Assembly: GCA_034090045.1 (NCBI GenBank)
Contig: JAXDTI010000003.1
Location: forward strand, 337,232-401,231
From: JAXDTI01 sp034090045
GTDB taxonomy: Bacteria > Actinomycetota > Actinomycetes > Actinomycetales > Actinomycetaceae
DNA: 64,000 nucleotides
Direction of reading: 5' to 3'
The position numbers and the translations under genes were made by a program. Positions 40,573 to 49,171 of the stretch are shown here, one piece after another (position 1 is the first letter of the stretch; each line of letters begins with the position of its first letter). The notes under the pieces are model-generated. The model had not been told where the DNA came from and ran no database searches. It saw nothing but the letters and a program-made list of their open reading frames with translations.

Positions 40573-41562
40573 TTATTTGTCGGTGGGGCGCGCCATCATG
40601 ACGGCGGTGAGTGCCGAAACCGCCTCCGGGGAAACGACACCGACCTCTCCGAGCTGCGTAAACTCGTCTTGGCTGAGCGCCTGCCCGACAACTAAACGAC
40701 CGAGCAGGTCAATAGACATCGCGTGATTCTTGAACATGTAATCGAGGTCTTCGCTGGTGACGATGCCGGAACGTAGAACTTTTGTCGCTATTTCTACCGG
40801 GAGCGCCTCCATGCCGTAACTGGCGAGATCCTCGGGAGCCAGTTCAATAAAGCCCTCGTTGATGAGATCCATCATCGACATACCGGAAACCTGTTCGATG
40901 GCGCGAATAACCGGCGGGGTGTGGAACTTCGAGTCCAAGATCATCTGGACGGTGTCGCGACTGGACAGGTCGAGTTTACCGATAATCGACTCCGCTAGCA
41001 GCGCGGAAACATCCATCCGTTCCGGGTCGTAGAGCCACTGTATGAGCAGACCGTACCATTCGCCCATCAGCTCTACTGAGGCGTGTTCCGGATCGACACC
41101 GTCGCGCAGGATTCCCTGTTCTGCTAGGTCAGAGAATGCGCGTTGAAACACTTCACGCATAGCGGTTATTCGCAGGTTAAAATGGTCGTGGGCAGGCAGG
41201 ATTTCGGCGGAAGACTCAACCGCGAGCATACATTCCATCTCGACGATGGTTTTGTCAGTTTGCAATTGTTCGGTGAGTTCCATGAACGCCTGGAAAACAT
41301 CCATTGCTGGTAGACCGATAATCGCGCTGGGGTCGAATGACGCTTGCTCTTCGTAGCGTTCCACAACTGCCATAAGCAGGGCTTCTTTTGAGGGGAAGTG
41401 ATAGATAACGCCGGGGTGTGAGATACCGACACGGCGCGCAACGTCGCGCATGGACAGGCCGTGGTAGCCAACTTCAGCTATCATTTCAACGGTCGCGTCA
41501 AGGATTGCTTCCCGCCGGGCTAAACCACCCGCGTAGGGACCGCGTGCGCTCTCGTTTGCCAT
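40573..41562 (-). CDS. TetR-family regulator with extended C-terminal domain
   Basis: 329 aa from the ATG at 41562, which GGAGGTG 8 nt upstream supports; the ATG at 41580 lies inside the ribosome binding region. The N-terminal HTH reads L-S-M-R-D-V-A-R-R-V-G-I-S-H-P-G-V-I-Y-H-F-P-S-K-E-A, a standard TetR motif. A normal TetR ligand domain follows to about residue 200, then about 130 extra helical residues (two repeat-like stretches with D-L-x-S/G-R-x-V-V/L) without known match. Preceded by a strong promoter with overlapping palindromes and followed by the serine hydrolase gene, which it probably co-regulates. Confidence 0.9.
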   Translation of the reverse strand: MANESARGPYAGGLARREAILDATVEMIAEVGYHGLSMRDVARRVGISHPGVIYHFPSKEALLMAVVERYEEQASFDPSAIIGLPAMDVFQAFMELTEQLQTDKTIVEMECMLAVESSAEILPAHDHFNLRITAMREVFQRAFSDLAEQGILRDGVDPEHASVELMGEWYGLLIQWLYDPERMDVSALLAESIIGKLDLSSRDTVQMILDSKFHTPPVIRAIEQVSGMSMMDLINEGFIELAPEDLASYGMEALPVEIATKVLRSGIVTSEDLDYMFKNHAMSIDLLGRLVVGQALSQDEFTQLGEVGVVSPEAVSALTAVMMARPTDK

Positions 41563-41633
41563 TGTCGTTTCACCTCCCATACATTCATTCGAAACGCCAA
41601 TCAGTGCATTACAAGAGTTTCATCTCTGATAAA

Positions 41634-41683
41634 ACTTTACCGTCCGGTAACTGGCAGGTCAAGAATTGGACGGAATTCGTCCA
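41634..41683 (-). promoter_or_regulatory. TetR gene promoter with two candidate operators
   Basis: On the minus strand TTGACC (41662-41657), 17-bp spacer, TAAAGT (41639-41634). The palindrome TTACCG-TC-CGGTAA (41637-41650) overlaps the -10 box; TGGACG-N5-CGTCCA (41667-41683) lies just upstream. Both suit dimeric TetR binding and autorepression. Confidence 0.75.
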
Positions 41684-41729
41684 TTACGAACCCCCCCCCG
41701 TATTACCTGCAGAAATAGTCATAAAAAAT

Positions 41730-41764
41730 CGGCTGGGTGGTCACTCACCAAAACCACCCAGCCG
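41730..41764 (-). terminator. Rho-independent terminator of clpB
   Basis: 12-bp perfect stem (CGGCTGGGTGGT with ACCACCCAGCCG), 11-nt loop, followed on the minus strand by ATTTTTT. It lies 27 bp after the clpB stop. Confidence 0.9.
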
Positions 41765-41791
41765 TGTTTATACCACAAACTATTCTGAGAG

Positions 41792-44389
41792 TCAACTCAT
41801 AAGGCTTAATCGTAAGCCGTTATCCGAGTCGCGCTCCACCCGCACCGTGGCATCGTCGGGAATCCCGCCGCCCAGCAACTCACGAGCCAAACGATCACCG
41901 ATTTCCTTCTGCACCAAGCGGCGCAGCGGACGTGCCCCATAGGTCGGGTCGTAGCCGCGTTCAGCCAGGTAGTCCTTTGCTTGTGCGGTTACATTCAAAG
42001 TGATAGAGCGTTCACGCAGTCGCTCAGAAATAGCGGCAACCTGGAGATCCACAATCTGCGTCAAATCCTCGCGCGACAGCGGATTAAAGAACACGATCTC
42101 ATCCAGACGGTTCAAGAACTCCGGGTTAAAGGTGCCGCGCACCGCCGTCATAACATCCTCGGTGGCATTATCACGCAGCCCCATAGCGCCCTCAACCAGT
42201 GCTTGTGAGCCGATATTCGAGGTCATAATCAGGATGGACTGCCGGAAATCGACAGTGCGGCCCTGACCATCGGTGAGCCGACCATCATCGAGAACCTGCA
42301 ACAGGATATTGAACACATCCGGGTGGGCTTTTTCGATTTCGTCGAGCAGTATCACACTGTAGGGGCGCCGACGCACCGCTTCAGTTAATTGGCCACCCTC
42401 GTCATATCCAACATACCCCGGAGGGGCACCAACCAGGCGCGACACCGTGTGTTTCTCCATATACTCGCTCATGTCAATACGCACCATGGCGCGTTCATCG
42501 TCAAAAAGAAACTCCGCGAGCGCCTTCGCCAACTCGGTTTTACCCACACCGGTGGGACCGAGGAACATAAAGGAGCCAGTTGGGCGGTTAGGATCGGAGA
42601 CCCCGGCACGAGAGCGGCGCACCGCATCGGCGACCAGACGCACCGCATCTTTTTGCCCTATCAGGCGTTTGCCCAGTTCATCCTCCATATGCAGCAGTTT
42701 CTCAGCCTCCCCGGTCAGCATCTTTCCGACCGGAATTCCGGTCCAGGACTCCACTACCTCGGCAATTTCGCGAGCTGAAACACGTTCGGCAATCATCGGT
42801 TCGCTAGCATCGGATGCGCTGTTGTTTTCTGCGGTTTCAGCCGCCTCGATCTCGGCGCGCACCTGTGGAATCTCTCCGTTTTGGAGACGCCCGGCAACCT
42901 CCCAGTTATTGTCACGCACCGCCTGGTCTAGCTGGGTGGTGAGTTCATCGAGACGAACCCGCAGGTCACCAACCCTGTTATGTTCAGCTTTTTCGTTTTC
43001 CCAACGTGCGGTAATCGCGGCGAGTTCCTCAGATTTGTCGGCCAACTCTGCACGCAGTTTCTCAAGGCGTTCGCTGGCGCTGTGGTCAGTAGAATCGCTA
43101 TCTGAATCAGCCAGGTATGCCTCCTCCATCTTTAGCCGATCTACCTGTCGGCGCAGTTTGTCGATTTCTTCGGGGCTGGAATCAAGTTCCATGCGCAGTC
43201 GGCTCGCCGCCTCATCAATCAGGTCGATTGCCTTATCCGGCAGGTTCCGGTCAGTAATGTAGCGGTTTGACAGCTCAGCTGCCGCCACCAGGGCACCGTC
43301 AGAAATCGTTACCTTGTGATGTGCCTCGTATTTTGGTGCGATGCCACGCAGGATCGCGATTGTGTCCTCTACGCTCGGCTCACCCACATAGACCTGTTGG
43401 AAACGCCGCTCCAGTGCCGGATCCTTTTCGATGTGTTCGCGGTACTCATCCAGCGTTGTTGCTCCAACCAGGCGTAACTCTCCGCGCGCCAGCATCGGTT
43501 TGATCATATTGGAGGCATCCATTGCCCCCTCCGCGTTCCCGGCACCCACCACCGTGTGCAGTTCGTCAATAAAGGTGATTACCTCACCGCCACTGCCGGT
43601 TATTTCGGAGAGCACTGCCTTTAAGCGTTCCTCGAACTCACCGCGATACTTAGCGCCCGCAACCATCGACCCGAGATCCAGGGCGATTAGCTGTTTACCC
43701 TGCAAGGATACCGGTACGTCACCGGCCACTATGCGTTGAGCCAGACCCTCAACTACCGCGGTTTTGCCAACACCAGCCTCGCCGATCAGCACCGGATTGT
43801 TCTTTGTGCGCCGGGAAAGTACCTGTACTACGCGGCGAATCTCACTATCCCGACCAATCACCGGGTCGAGTTTGCCGGCACGTGCCGCCTCTGTCAGGTC
43901 GGTTCCGTACTTTTTTAAGGCTTCAAAAGCGCCCTCTGGATTTGCGGAATTAACTGGGTTAGGGCGCAGTTCAGAGAGCTTTTCACGGAGCATCTCTGCG
44001 GTGACACCGGCGTTATTCAGGATCTGACCGGCAGCGGTGTCTGATGCCGCTAGCGCTATCAGCAGGTGTTCGGTGGAAACGTAGCTGTCTGCTAGTTCCC
44101 CAGCCAGTTGCCCGGCGTGTTCAATGATATTAACCAGCTCGTTGCTGGTTCGTGGTTCCGCGGTTGTTGCACCGCTGGCTCCGGGCAGTTTCACCAGGGC
44201 GTTACGTGTCTCAACGCCGATGTGCTGGGGGTTTCCGCCGGCTGCCTGTAGCAGGGCATAGGCGATTCCATCGGTTTGGGTGAGCAGCTCACCGAGCAGG
44301 TGGAGTGCCTCTACCTGCGGGTTTCCGGCGGCTTTCGCGCTTTGCAAGGCACCGCCGAGGGCCTCTTGTGATTTGGTTGTTAGTTCCAT
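41792..44389 (-). CDS. clpB: Chaperone ClpB (Hsp100 disaggregase)
   Basis: 865 aa from the ATG at 44389, 8 nt after AGGAGG (44398-44403). The order is Clp_N (about 1-140), AAA1 with Walker A G-E-A-G-V-G-K-T, a long coiled-coil M domain (about 400-520, including L-D-E-L-T-T-Q-L-D), AAA2 with G-P-T-G-V-G-K-T, and C-terminal D2. No ClpP-binding I/L-G-F loop is seen, so it is a disaggregase working with DnaK. A HAIR-like inverted repeat upstream indicates HspR control, as in other actinobacteria. Confidence 0.97.
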   Translation of the reverse strand: MELTTKSQEALGGALQSAKAAGNPQVEALHLLGELLTQTDGIAYALLQAAGGNPQHIGVETRNALVKLPGASGATTAEPRTSNELVNIIEHAGQLAGELADSYVSTEHLLIALAASDTAAGQILNNAGVTAEMLREKLSELRPNPVNSANPEGAFEALKKYGTDLTEAARAGKLDPVIGRDSEIRRVVQVLSRRTKNNPVLIGEAGVGKTAVVEGLAQRIVAGDVPVSLQGKQLIALDLGSMVAGAKYRGEFEERLKAVLSEITGSGGEVITFIDELHTVVGAGNAEGAMDASNMIKPMLARGELRLVGATTLDEYREHIEKDPALERRFQQVYVGEPSVEDTIAILRGIAPKYEAHHKVTISDGALVAAAELSNRYITDRNLPDKAIDLIDEAASRLRMELDSSPEEIDKLRRQVDRLKMEEAYLADSDSDSTDHSASERLEKLRAELADKSEELAAITARWENEKAEHNRVGDLRVRLDELTTQLDQAVRDNNWEVAGRLQNGEIPQVRAEIEAAETAENNSASDASEPMIAERVSAREIAEVVESWTGIPVGKMLTGEAEKLLHMEDELGKRLIGQKDAVRLVADAVRRSRAGVSDPNRPTGSFMFLGPTGVGKTELAKALAEFLFDDERAMVRIDMSEYMEKHTVSRLVGAPPGYVGYDEGGQLTEAVRRRPYSVILLDEIEKAHPDVFNILLQVLDDGRLTDGQGRTVDFRQSILIMTSNIGSQALVEGAMGLRDNATEDVMTAVRGTFNPEFLNRLDEIVFFNPLSREDLTQIVDLQVAAISERLRERSITLNVTAQAKDYLAERGYDPTYGARPLRRLVQKEIGDRLARELLGGGIPDDATVRVERDSDNGLRLSLMS

Positions 44390-44417
44390 AACCAACACCT
44401 CCTATAAGTTCTAACTA

Positions 44418-44442
44418 AAGTTGAGTGTACTCCGCTCAACTT
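44418..44442. promoter_or_regulatory. HAIR-like HspR operator of clpB
   Basis: AAGTTGAG (44418-44425) and CTCAACTT (44435-44442) are perfect 8-bp inverted arms with a 9-nt spacer. The core TTGAGT-N7-GCTCAA departs from the HAIR consensus (CTTGAGT-N7-ACTCAAG) at a few positions. It lies 28 bp upstream of the clpB start. Confidence 0.75.
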
Positions 44443-44515
44443 AACTTGTAAAGAGATGTGGGCGCTGAAAAACAGGTGAATACTCGGAAAGCCAGCCGTG
44501 AAACCCGGAGCGTAA

Positions 44516-47293
44516 CTAGCGGCGCTTCTTACGTTTTTGGGCGCGCCGAGCTGCCCGGTTCGGACCGGTCGGAGACACCCCGGCAGCTGCCGGCAAAGTC
44601 TCTGACGCTGCCTTATGCCCGGTGTTGCCCATAATCGAGCCATTTCCGGAACCTTTTGTCACCTTTGCCCCCTTTGGAACCTTACCGACAGCGGCAGCGA
44701 GTTCAGCCTGATGTTCGGCATTCGCGGCGACCTGCGCCTCCGCCTCGGCACGCCGCTCAGCAGCCTTTTGGAACTGGAAACCGAAGTTAAAGATACCGGC
44801 GACCGTTTCCTCCCTCACCCGCTCCATCATCGAGTGGAACATCTGCGCCCCCTCGGAGGCATACTCCACTAACGGGTCGCGCTGCCCCATCGCGCGCAAC
44901 CCAATCCCCTCCTTCAAGTAGTCCATCTCATAGAGATGCTCCTGCCACAGCCGGTCAACCGAGGAGAGCAGTACCCGACGAATCAGCTCCGCGGCCGGCT
45001 CCTCACCCAGCTGCTCAAGCGCCAAAGGATTCTCGTTAAGATCCGTGACAAGCTGCGAATACTGCTGTTCAATATCATTTACCAGCCACTGACACAGATC
45101 CTCTTTATCGGGCAGATCCACACCGGTATCGGCCGATACCTGCTCCGGGGAACCGGAAACCGGATAGACCGAACGCAGCGTAGACCACAGACCCGGCAAA
45201 TCCCATTCATCCGGTAGCCCCTCGGCGGTCACCGAACCTACCGCCTCATCGATGAAACCCTCCAGATAGCTAGGAATCAGTTCATCCAGGTTCACGTTCT
45301 TTTCCAACACCTCACGGCGCTGCTCATAAACCAGATTGCGCTGATCCGTCATAACATCGTCATACTTCAAAACGTTCTTACGGATCTCGAAATGCTGCCC
45401 CTCCACCTGCGATTGTGCCGAAGCGATAGCCTTTGAAACCATTTTTGATTCCAGCGGCATATCCTCCGGATAGGCACCGGAAGCCATGATGCGCTGGGCG
45501 ACCCCGGATGCGAATTTCTGCATCAGCGGGTCTTCCATAGACAGGTAGAATCGCGACTCGCCAGGATCCCCCTGCCTGCCCGAACGACCGCGCAGCTGGT
45601 TGTCGATGCGCCGCGAATCATGTCGCTCCGTGCCCAGCACATACAGCCCACCAAGTTGCTTTACCTCTTCATGCTCATCGGCAACACTCTGCTCCGCGAC
45701 CTCCACAGCCGCAGGCCACGCCGCTTTCCAATCCTCAGGGTTGTCGTCGGGGTTGATTCCAGTTGCCCGCAGGTTAGCCTCAGCGATATGTTCCGGGTTG
45801 CCACCCAACATGATGTCGGTTCCGCGACCAGCCATATTGGTGGCGACTGTGACCGCGCCTTTTCGACCAGCATCGAACACCACCTCAGCCTCGGAGGCGT
45901 GCTGCTTGGCGTTCAACACGTTGTGCGGAATATGTTTTGCACTCAGCATCGCGGAGAGTTCCTCAGATTTCGCCACATCGGTGGTGCCGACCAGTATCGG
46001 CTGCCCCGCCTCGTGACGCTCAGCAATGTCGGCAACGATTGCTTTGAGTTTCCCGGCACGAGTGGGATACACCGCATCAGGATTATCAACCCTGATCATG
46101 GGTTTATTGGTGGGAATAGGGATGACCGAAATCTTATAGGTGCTCATAAACTCTGCCGCTTCGGTTTCGGCGGTGCCGGTCATACCGGCGAGTTTGTCAT
46201 AGAGCCGGAAATAATTTTGCAAGGTGATGGTCGCCAGTGTCTGGTTTTCTGCCTTTATAGGGACACGTTCCTTTGCCTCGATCGCCTGGTGCATCCCCTC
46301 GGAATACCGCCGCCCCTCCATAGTGCGACCAGTGTGCTCATCAACAATAATAACTTCGCGGTTCTTCACGATATAGTCACGATCCCGCTCAAAAAGTTCC
46401 TTTGCCTTTATCGCGTTGTTCAGGAACCCTATTAGTGGCGTGTGCGAGGCCTCATACAGGTTGTCGATGCCGAGCGCATCCTCTATTTTCGTTATACCAG
46501 GCTCCAGGATACCTACTGTGCGTTTCTTTTCATCAACCTCGTAATCAACCTCACGTTCCAGACCTTTCACCAGGTCAGCAAAGGTTGAATACCATTTGTC
46601 GGCGTCACCTTGCGCCGGACCGGAAATAATCAGTGGGGTGCGAGCCTCGTCAATCATGATCGAGTCAACCTCATCGACTATTGCATAATGGTGACCGCGC
46701 TGCACCAAATCCTCGGCGCGCTGGACCATATTGTCACGCAGATAGTCGAAACCGAATTCGTTGTTGGTGCCGTAGGTGATGTCTTTGGCGTACTCCACGC
46801 GCCGCTCTGCCGGGGATTGCCCGTTGAGCAGGCAGCCGCAACTCACATCCATAAAACGGTACACCCGCCCCATCAACTCCGACTGGTAGCTGGCCAGGTA
46901 ATCGTTTACGGTGACGACATGAACCCCGTGCCCCTCCAGGGCGTTCAGGTAGCTCGGCATAGTTGCAACCAGGGTTTTACCCTCACCGGTTTTCATTTCT
47001 GCGATATTCCCGTTGTGGAGACAGAATCCGCCCATTACCTGCACTTTGAAAGGTTTCATGCGCAGCACTCGCCACGCTGCTTCACGGATTGCAGCAAAGG
47101 CTTCGTATTTTATGTCCTCCAGGGTTTCGCCCTCTGCGAGGCGCTCACGAAACTCGGCGGTTTTTCCGCGTAACTCCTCGTCGCTGAGGGCGGCGAAATC
47201 CTCCTCCATGCTGAGCACAGTTTCCGCTTGGCGTTCCAGGTCGCGCACCATCCGGCCTTCGCCCATGCGCAGAATCTTGTCGAATAAACTCAT
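44516..47293 (-). CDS. secA: Preprotein translocase ATPase SecA
   Basis: 925 aa. The motor Walker A E-M-K-T-G-E-G-K-T-L-V-A and D-E-V-D-S-I-M-I-D-E-A-R-T-P-L-I-I-S-G are classic SecA segments; R-G-T-D-I-M-L-G-G-N-P-E is also there. The C-terminal zinc-binding C-x-C-x8-CH motif is absent; instead a basic Lys/Arg tail (A-A-R-R-A-Q-K-R-K-K-R-R) ends the protein, as in other actinobacterial SecA1. It drives Sec-dependent export. hpf lies upstream on the same strand. Confidence 0.98.
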   Translation of the reverse strand: MSLFDKILRMGEGRMVRDLERQAETVLSMEEDFAALSDEELRGKTAEFRERLAEGETLEDIKYEAFAAIREAAWRVLRMKPFKVQVMGGFCLHNGNIAEMKTGEGKTLVATMPSYLNALEGHGVHVVTVNDYLASYQSELMGRVYRFMDVSCGCLLNGQSPAERRVEYAKDITYGTNNEFGFDYLRDNMVQRAEDLVQRGHHYAIVDEVDSIMIDEARTPLIISGPAQGDADKWYSTFADLVKGLEREVDYEVDEKKRTVGILEPGITKIEDALGIDNLYEASHTPLIGFLNNAIKAKELFERDRDYIVKNREVIIVDEHTGRTMEGRRYSEGMHQAIEAKERVPIKAENQTLATITLQNYFRLYDKLAGMTGTAETEAAEFMSTYKISVIPIPTNKPMIRVDNPDAVYPTRAGKLKAIVADIAERHEAGQPILVGTTDVAKSEELSAMLSAKHIPHNVLNAKQHASEAEVVFDAGRKGAVTVATNMAGRGTDIMLGGNPEHIAEANLRATGINPDDNPEDWKAAWPAAVEVAEQSVADEHEEVKQLGGLYVLGTERHDSRRIDNQLRGRSGRQGDPGESRFYLSMEDPLMQKFASGVAQRIMASGAYPEDMPLESKMVSKAIASAQSQVEGQHFEIRKNVLKYDDVMTDQRNLVYEQRREVLEKNVNLDELIPSYLEGFIDEAVGSVTAEGLPDEWDLPGLWSTLRSVYPVSGSPEQVSADTGVDLPDKEDLCQWLVNDIEQQYSQLVTDLNENPLALEQLGEEPAAELIRRVLLSSVDRLWQEHLYEMDYLKEGIGLRAMGQRDPLVEYASEGAQMFHSMMERVREETVAGIFNFGFQFQKAAERRAEAEAQVAANAEHQAELAAAVGKVPKGAKVTKGSGNGSIMGNTGHKAASETLPAAAGVSPTGPNRAARRAQKRKKRR

Positions 47294-47431
47294 GTCCCCA
47301 TCCTACCGTTTGTCACATGGCACCCTATGCCCACCGGCAGCGGATACGCGGAGAGCAAAAACAGAGGGGACGGGAATTTCTGAGTGCTTCACCAGATTGA
47401 GATGCCCGATGCCGTTACGAGATCAAACTGA

Positions 47432-47459
47432 GGGGCGCTGCCATGTCGAGCAGCGCCCC
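47432..47459. terminator. GC-rich hairpin between hpf and secA
   Basis: 10-bp perfect stem GGGGCGCTGC with GCAGCGCCCC and an 8-nt loop, lying 32 bp after the hpf stop. On the plus strand TTTT follows 4 nt later; on the minus strand only TCAGTTTG follows, so termination of hpf there may be partial. Confidence 0.65.
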
Positions 47460-47490
47460 CCGTTTTGACGACAATGACTGAGCAGGACTG

Positions 47491-48159
47491 TCAGCCGTTT
47501 TGCGGCACCGCCTCGGCAAAGAGCCGCAGCACGCCATACGTCCAACCGCGCCGGTGATATGCGACACAGGGCTGGTGCGTCTCCGAGTCGATAAACAGGA
47601 AGAACGGGTGACCGACTAGCTCCATCTGGTAGAGAGCCTGCGAAACCGTCATCGGGTTGGCCTCCAGCAGTTTCTGTCGCACCACCACCGGCGAATCACC
47701 GAGCTGCGAAACACGTTCCTCGCCGACCTTCAAACCCGTAACATTATCGGGAGTTTCGGGAGCTTTCTGCACAATCTCTGCCGGTAAAGCATCCGCCAAA
47801 TCCAGTTTCTCGATGTCTATTTCGGCGACCTCCGCGACCCGCGTCTCACGGCGGCGATGATCCTTTGCCCGATCCCGTGCTCGACGCAGCCGCTCATAGA
47901 GTTTCCCAGAAGCTATATCGACTGACGCGTAGCGATCTCCGGTTGCGGCCTCGGCACGGATAATCGGACCTTTACCGTGAACAGTCAGCTCGACACGCTC
48001 TGAAACCTCGGCCTGTCTGGCATTCGGTTCATGTGTTAGCTCCACATCGACACGCTGCGCACGGGGATAGAGCTGCTCAACTTTTTCGAGTTTCTCTTCA
48101 ACATAGGCACGGAAATTCGGGTGAATCTCGGCATTCCGTCCAACAACTACGATATCCAT
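47491..48159 (-). CDS. hpf: Ribosome hibernation promoting factor, long form
   Basis: 222 aa. The N-terminal domain (about 1-105) begins M-D-I-V-V-V-G-R-N-A-E-I-H-P-N-F-R and binds the ribosomal decoding region; the C-terminal domain (about 160-222), P-M-T-V-S-Q-A-L-Y-Q-M-E-L-V-G-H-P-F-F-L-F, dimerises 70S into 100S particles. Long HPF as in most Gram-positives. Confidence 0.96.
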   Translation of the reverse strand: MDIVVVGRNAEIHPNFRAYVEEKLEKVEQLYPRAQRVDVELTHEPNARQAEVSERVELTVHGKGPIIRAEAATGDRYASVDIASGKLYERLRRARDRAKDHRRRETRVAEVAEIDIEKLDLADALPAEIVQKAPETPDNVTGLKVGEERVSQLGDSPVVVRQKLLEANPMTVSQALYQMELVGHPFFLFIDSETHQPCVAYHRRGWTYGVLRLFAEAVPQNG

Positions 48160-48296
48160 TGTGTCCTCCAGGGCACGTAAGGGGCTCGTCTTTGAGCCCA
48201 GTTTCGGTTACCCACCGGACATCCCGGCGGGCGAATGGTTTCGGCTATCACCTCCATAAACTCAGGCGCCACCCCTCGGCGGACGCATACCTAATT

Positions 48297-49037
48297 TTAT
48301 CCCGTATCCACCGAAGTTGTGGCAGCAATCACAGCACAAAGGGATATTCCTGCCCGCACCCGCGCACCCGCTGCTGTCAACGCCCTGGTAGCCTCGGTTA
48401 AAGTCGCACCGGATGTCACCACGTCATCCAAAAGAATCACATTCACGCCGGATAGTCGGCGTTTCGCAGAAATCGTGCCGGCTCGCGAACCCATCCGCTC
48501 CCGCATACTCAAGCCACGTTGCCCCGAACCCGAATGTAGCCGCAACGTATCTTCAAGCACCATCACTTCGCGCCCCAAACTGGCAGCGAGCTGCGGCCCA
48601 GCAGCCCGCGCAAACTCTGCCACAACCCACGAGTGGTGTCGCGAAGGCGCAGTCACCAACGCAATCGGCACGGAGTCAGGTTCATCAAGACACAGACCCG
48701 CCCGCCGCAGCCACTCTCCTGCTGCAGCGCCGCAGACTCTCCCGGTTCGGCGCAACCACGGTCGCGCATCAAAGCTGTCGCGGTGTTTCACCGCTAATAG
48801 CAGCCGCCGTACCCGATCCGTGTATTCCCCGAAAGTGCAGATCGGGTAGTCCCACGGTCGCGGATCCAGATAGTTCGCCTCACCCCCGCACAGCGTGAAC
48901 ACCATCGGCGCGCCCTCCAGTAATCCAGCGCAATCCGAACACAGTGTCGTATCCGGTCGCCCACAGGCGACACAGCAGGTGGGAGCCAGCATCGCCAAGA
49001 ACTCTCGCACCGCCCGATACCACCTCTTTAGTTCCAT
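48297..49037 (-). CDS. comF: ComF family phosphoribosyltransferase-like protein
   Basis: 246 aa. The N-terminus has C-C-V-A-C-G ... C-S-D-C, a zinc-ribbon-like four-Cys motif, and the C-terminal part carries V-I-L-L-D-D-V-V-T-S-G-A-T-L, the PRPP-binding loop. The family is named from DNA uptake in competence; in actinobacteria its role is unproven. The frame ends immediately before the hpf upstream region. Confidence 0.9.
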   Translation of the reverse strand: MELKRWYRAVREFLAMLAPTCCVACGRPDTTLCSDCAGLLEGAPMVFTLCGGEANYLDPRPWDYPICTFGEYTDRVRRLLLAVKHRDSFDARPWLRRTGRVCGAAAGEWLRRAGLCLDEPDSVPIALVTAPSRHHSWVVAEFARAAGPQLAASLGREVMVLEDTLRLHSGSGQRGLSMRERMGSRAGTISAKRRLSGVNVILLDDVVTSGATLTEATRALTAAGARVRAGISLCAVIAATTSVDTG

Positions 49038-49171
49038 ATAAGCAGTATTTCAGCTGCTGAGGTGAGACAAACAATAGTGAAAGAAATCCGGTAAAAGCGA
49101 ACATTACTATGCGGGTGTTGAAACCCGGTAACACTGTGAAAAGCGAAAATGCGCCAATAGTATTTTGCAGC

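Noticed and set aside
45620..46435. 271-codon plus-strand frame inside secA
   Set aside because: Antisense of secA; no independent evidence for a gene.
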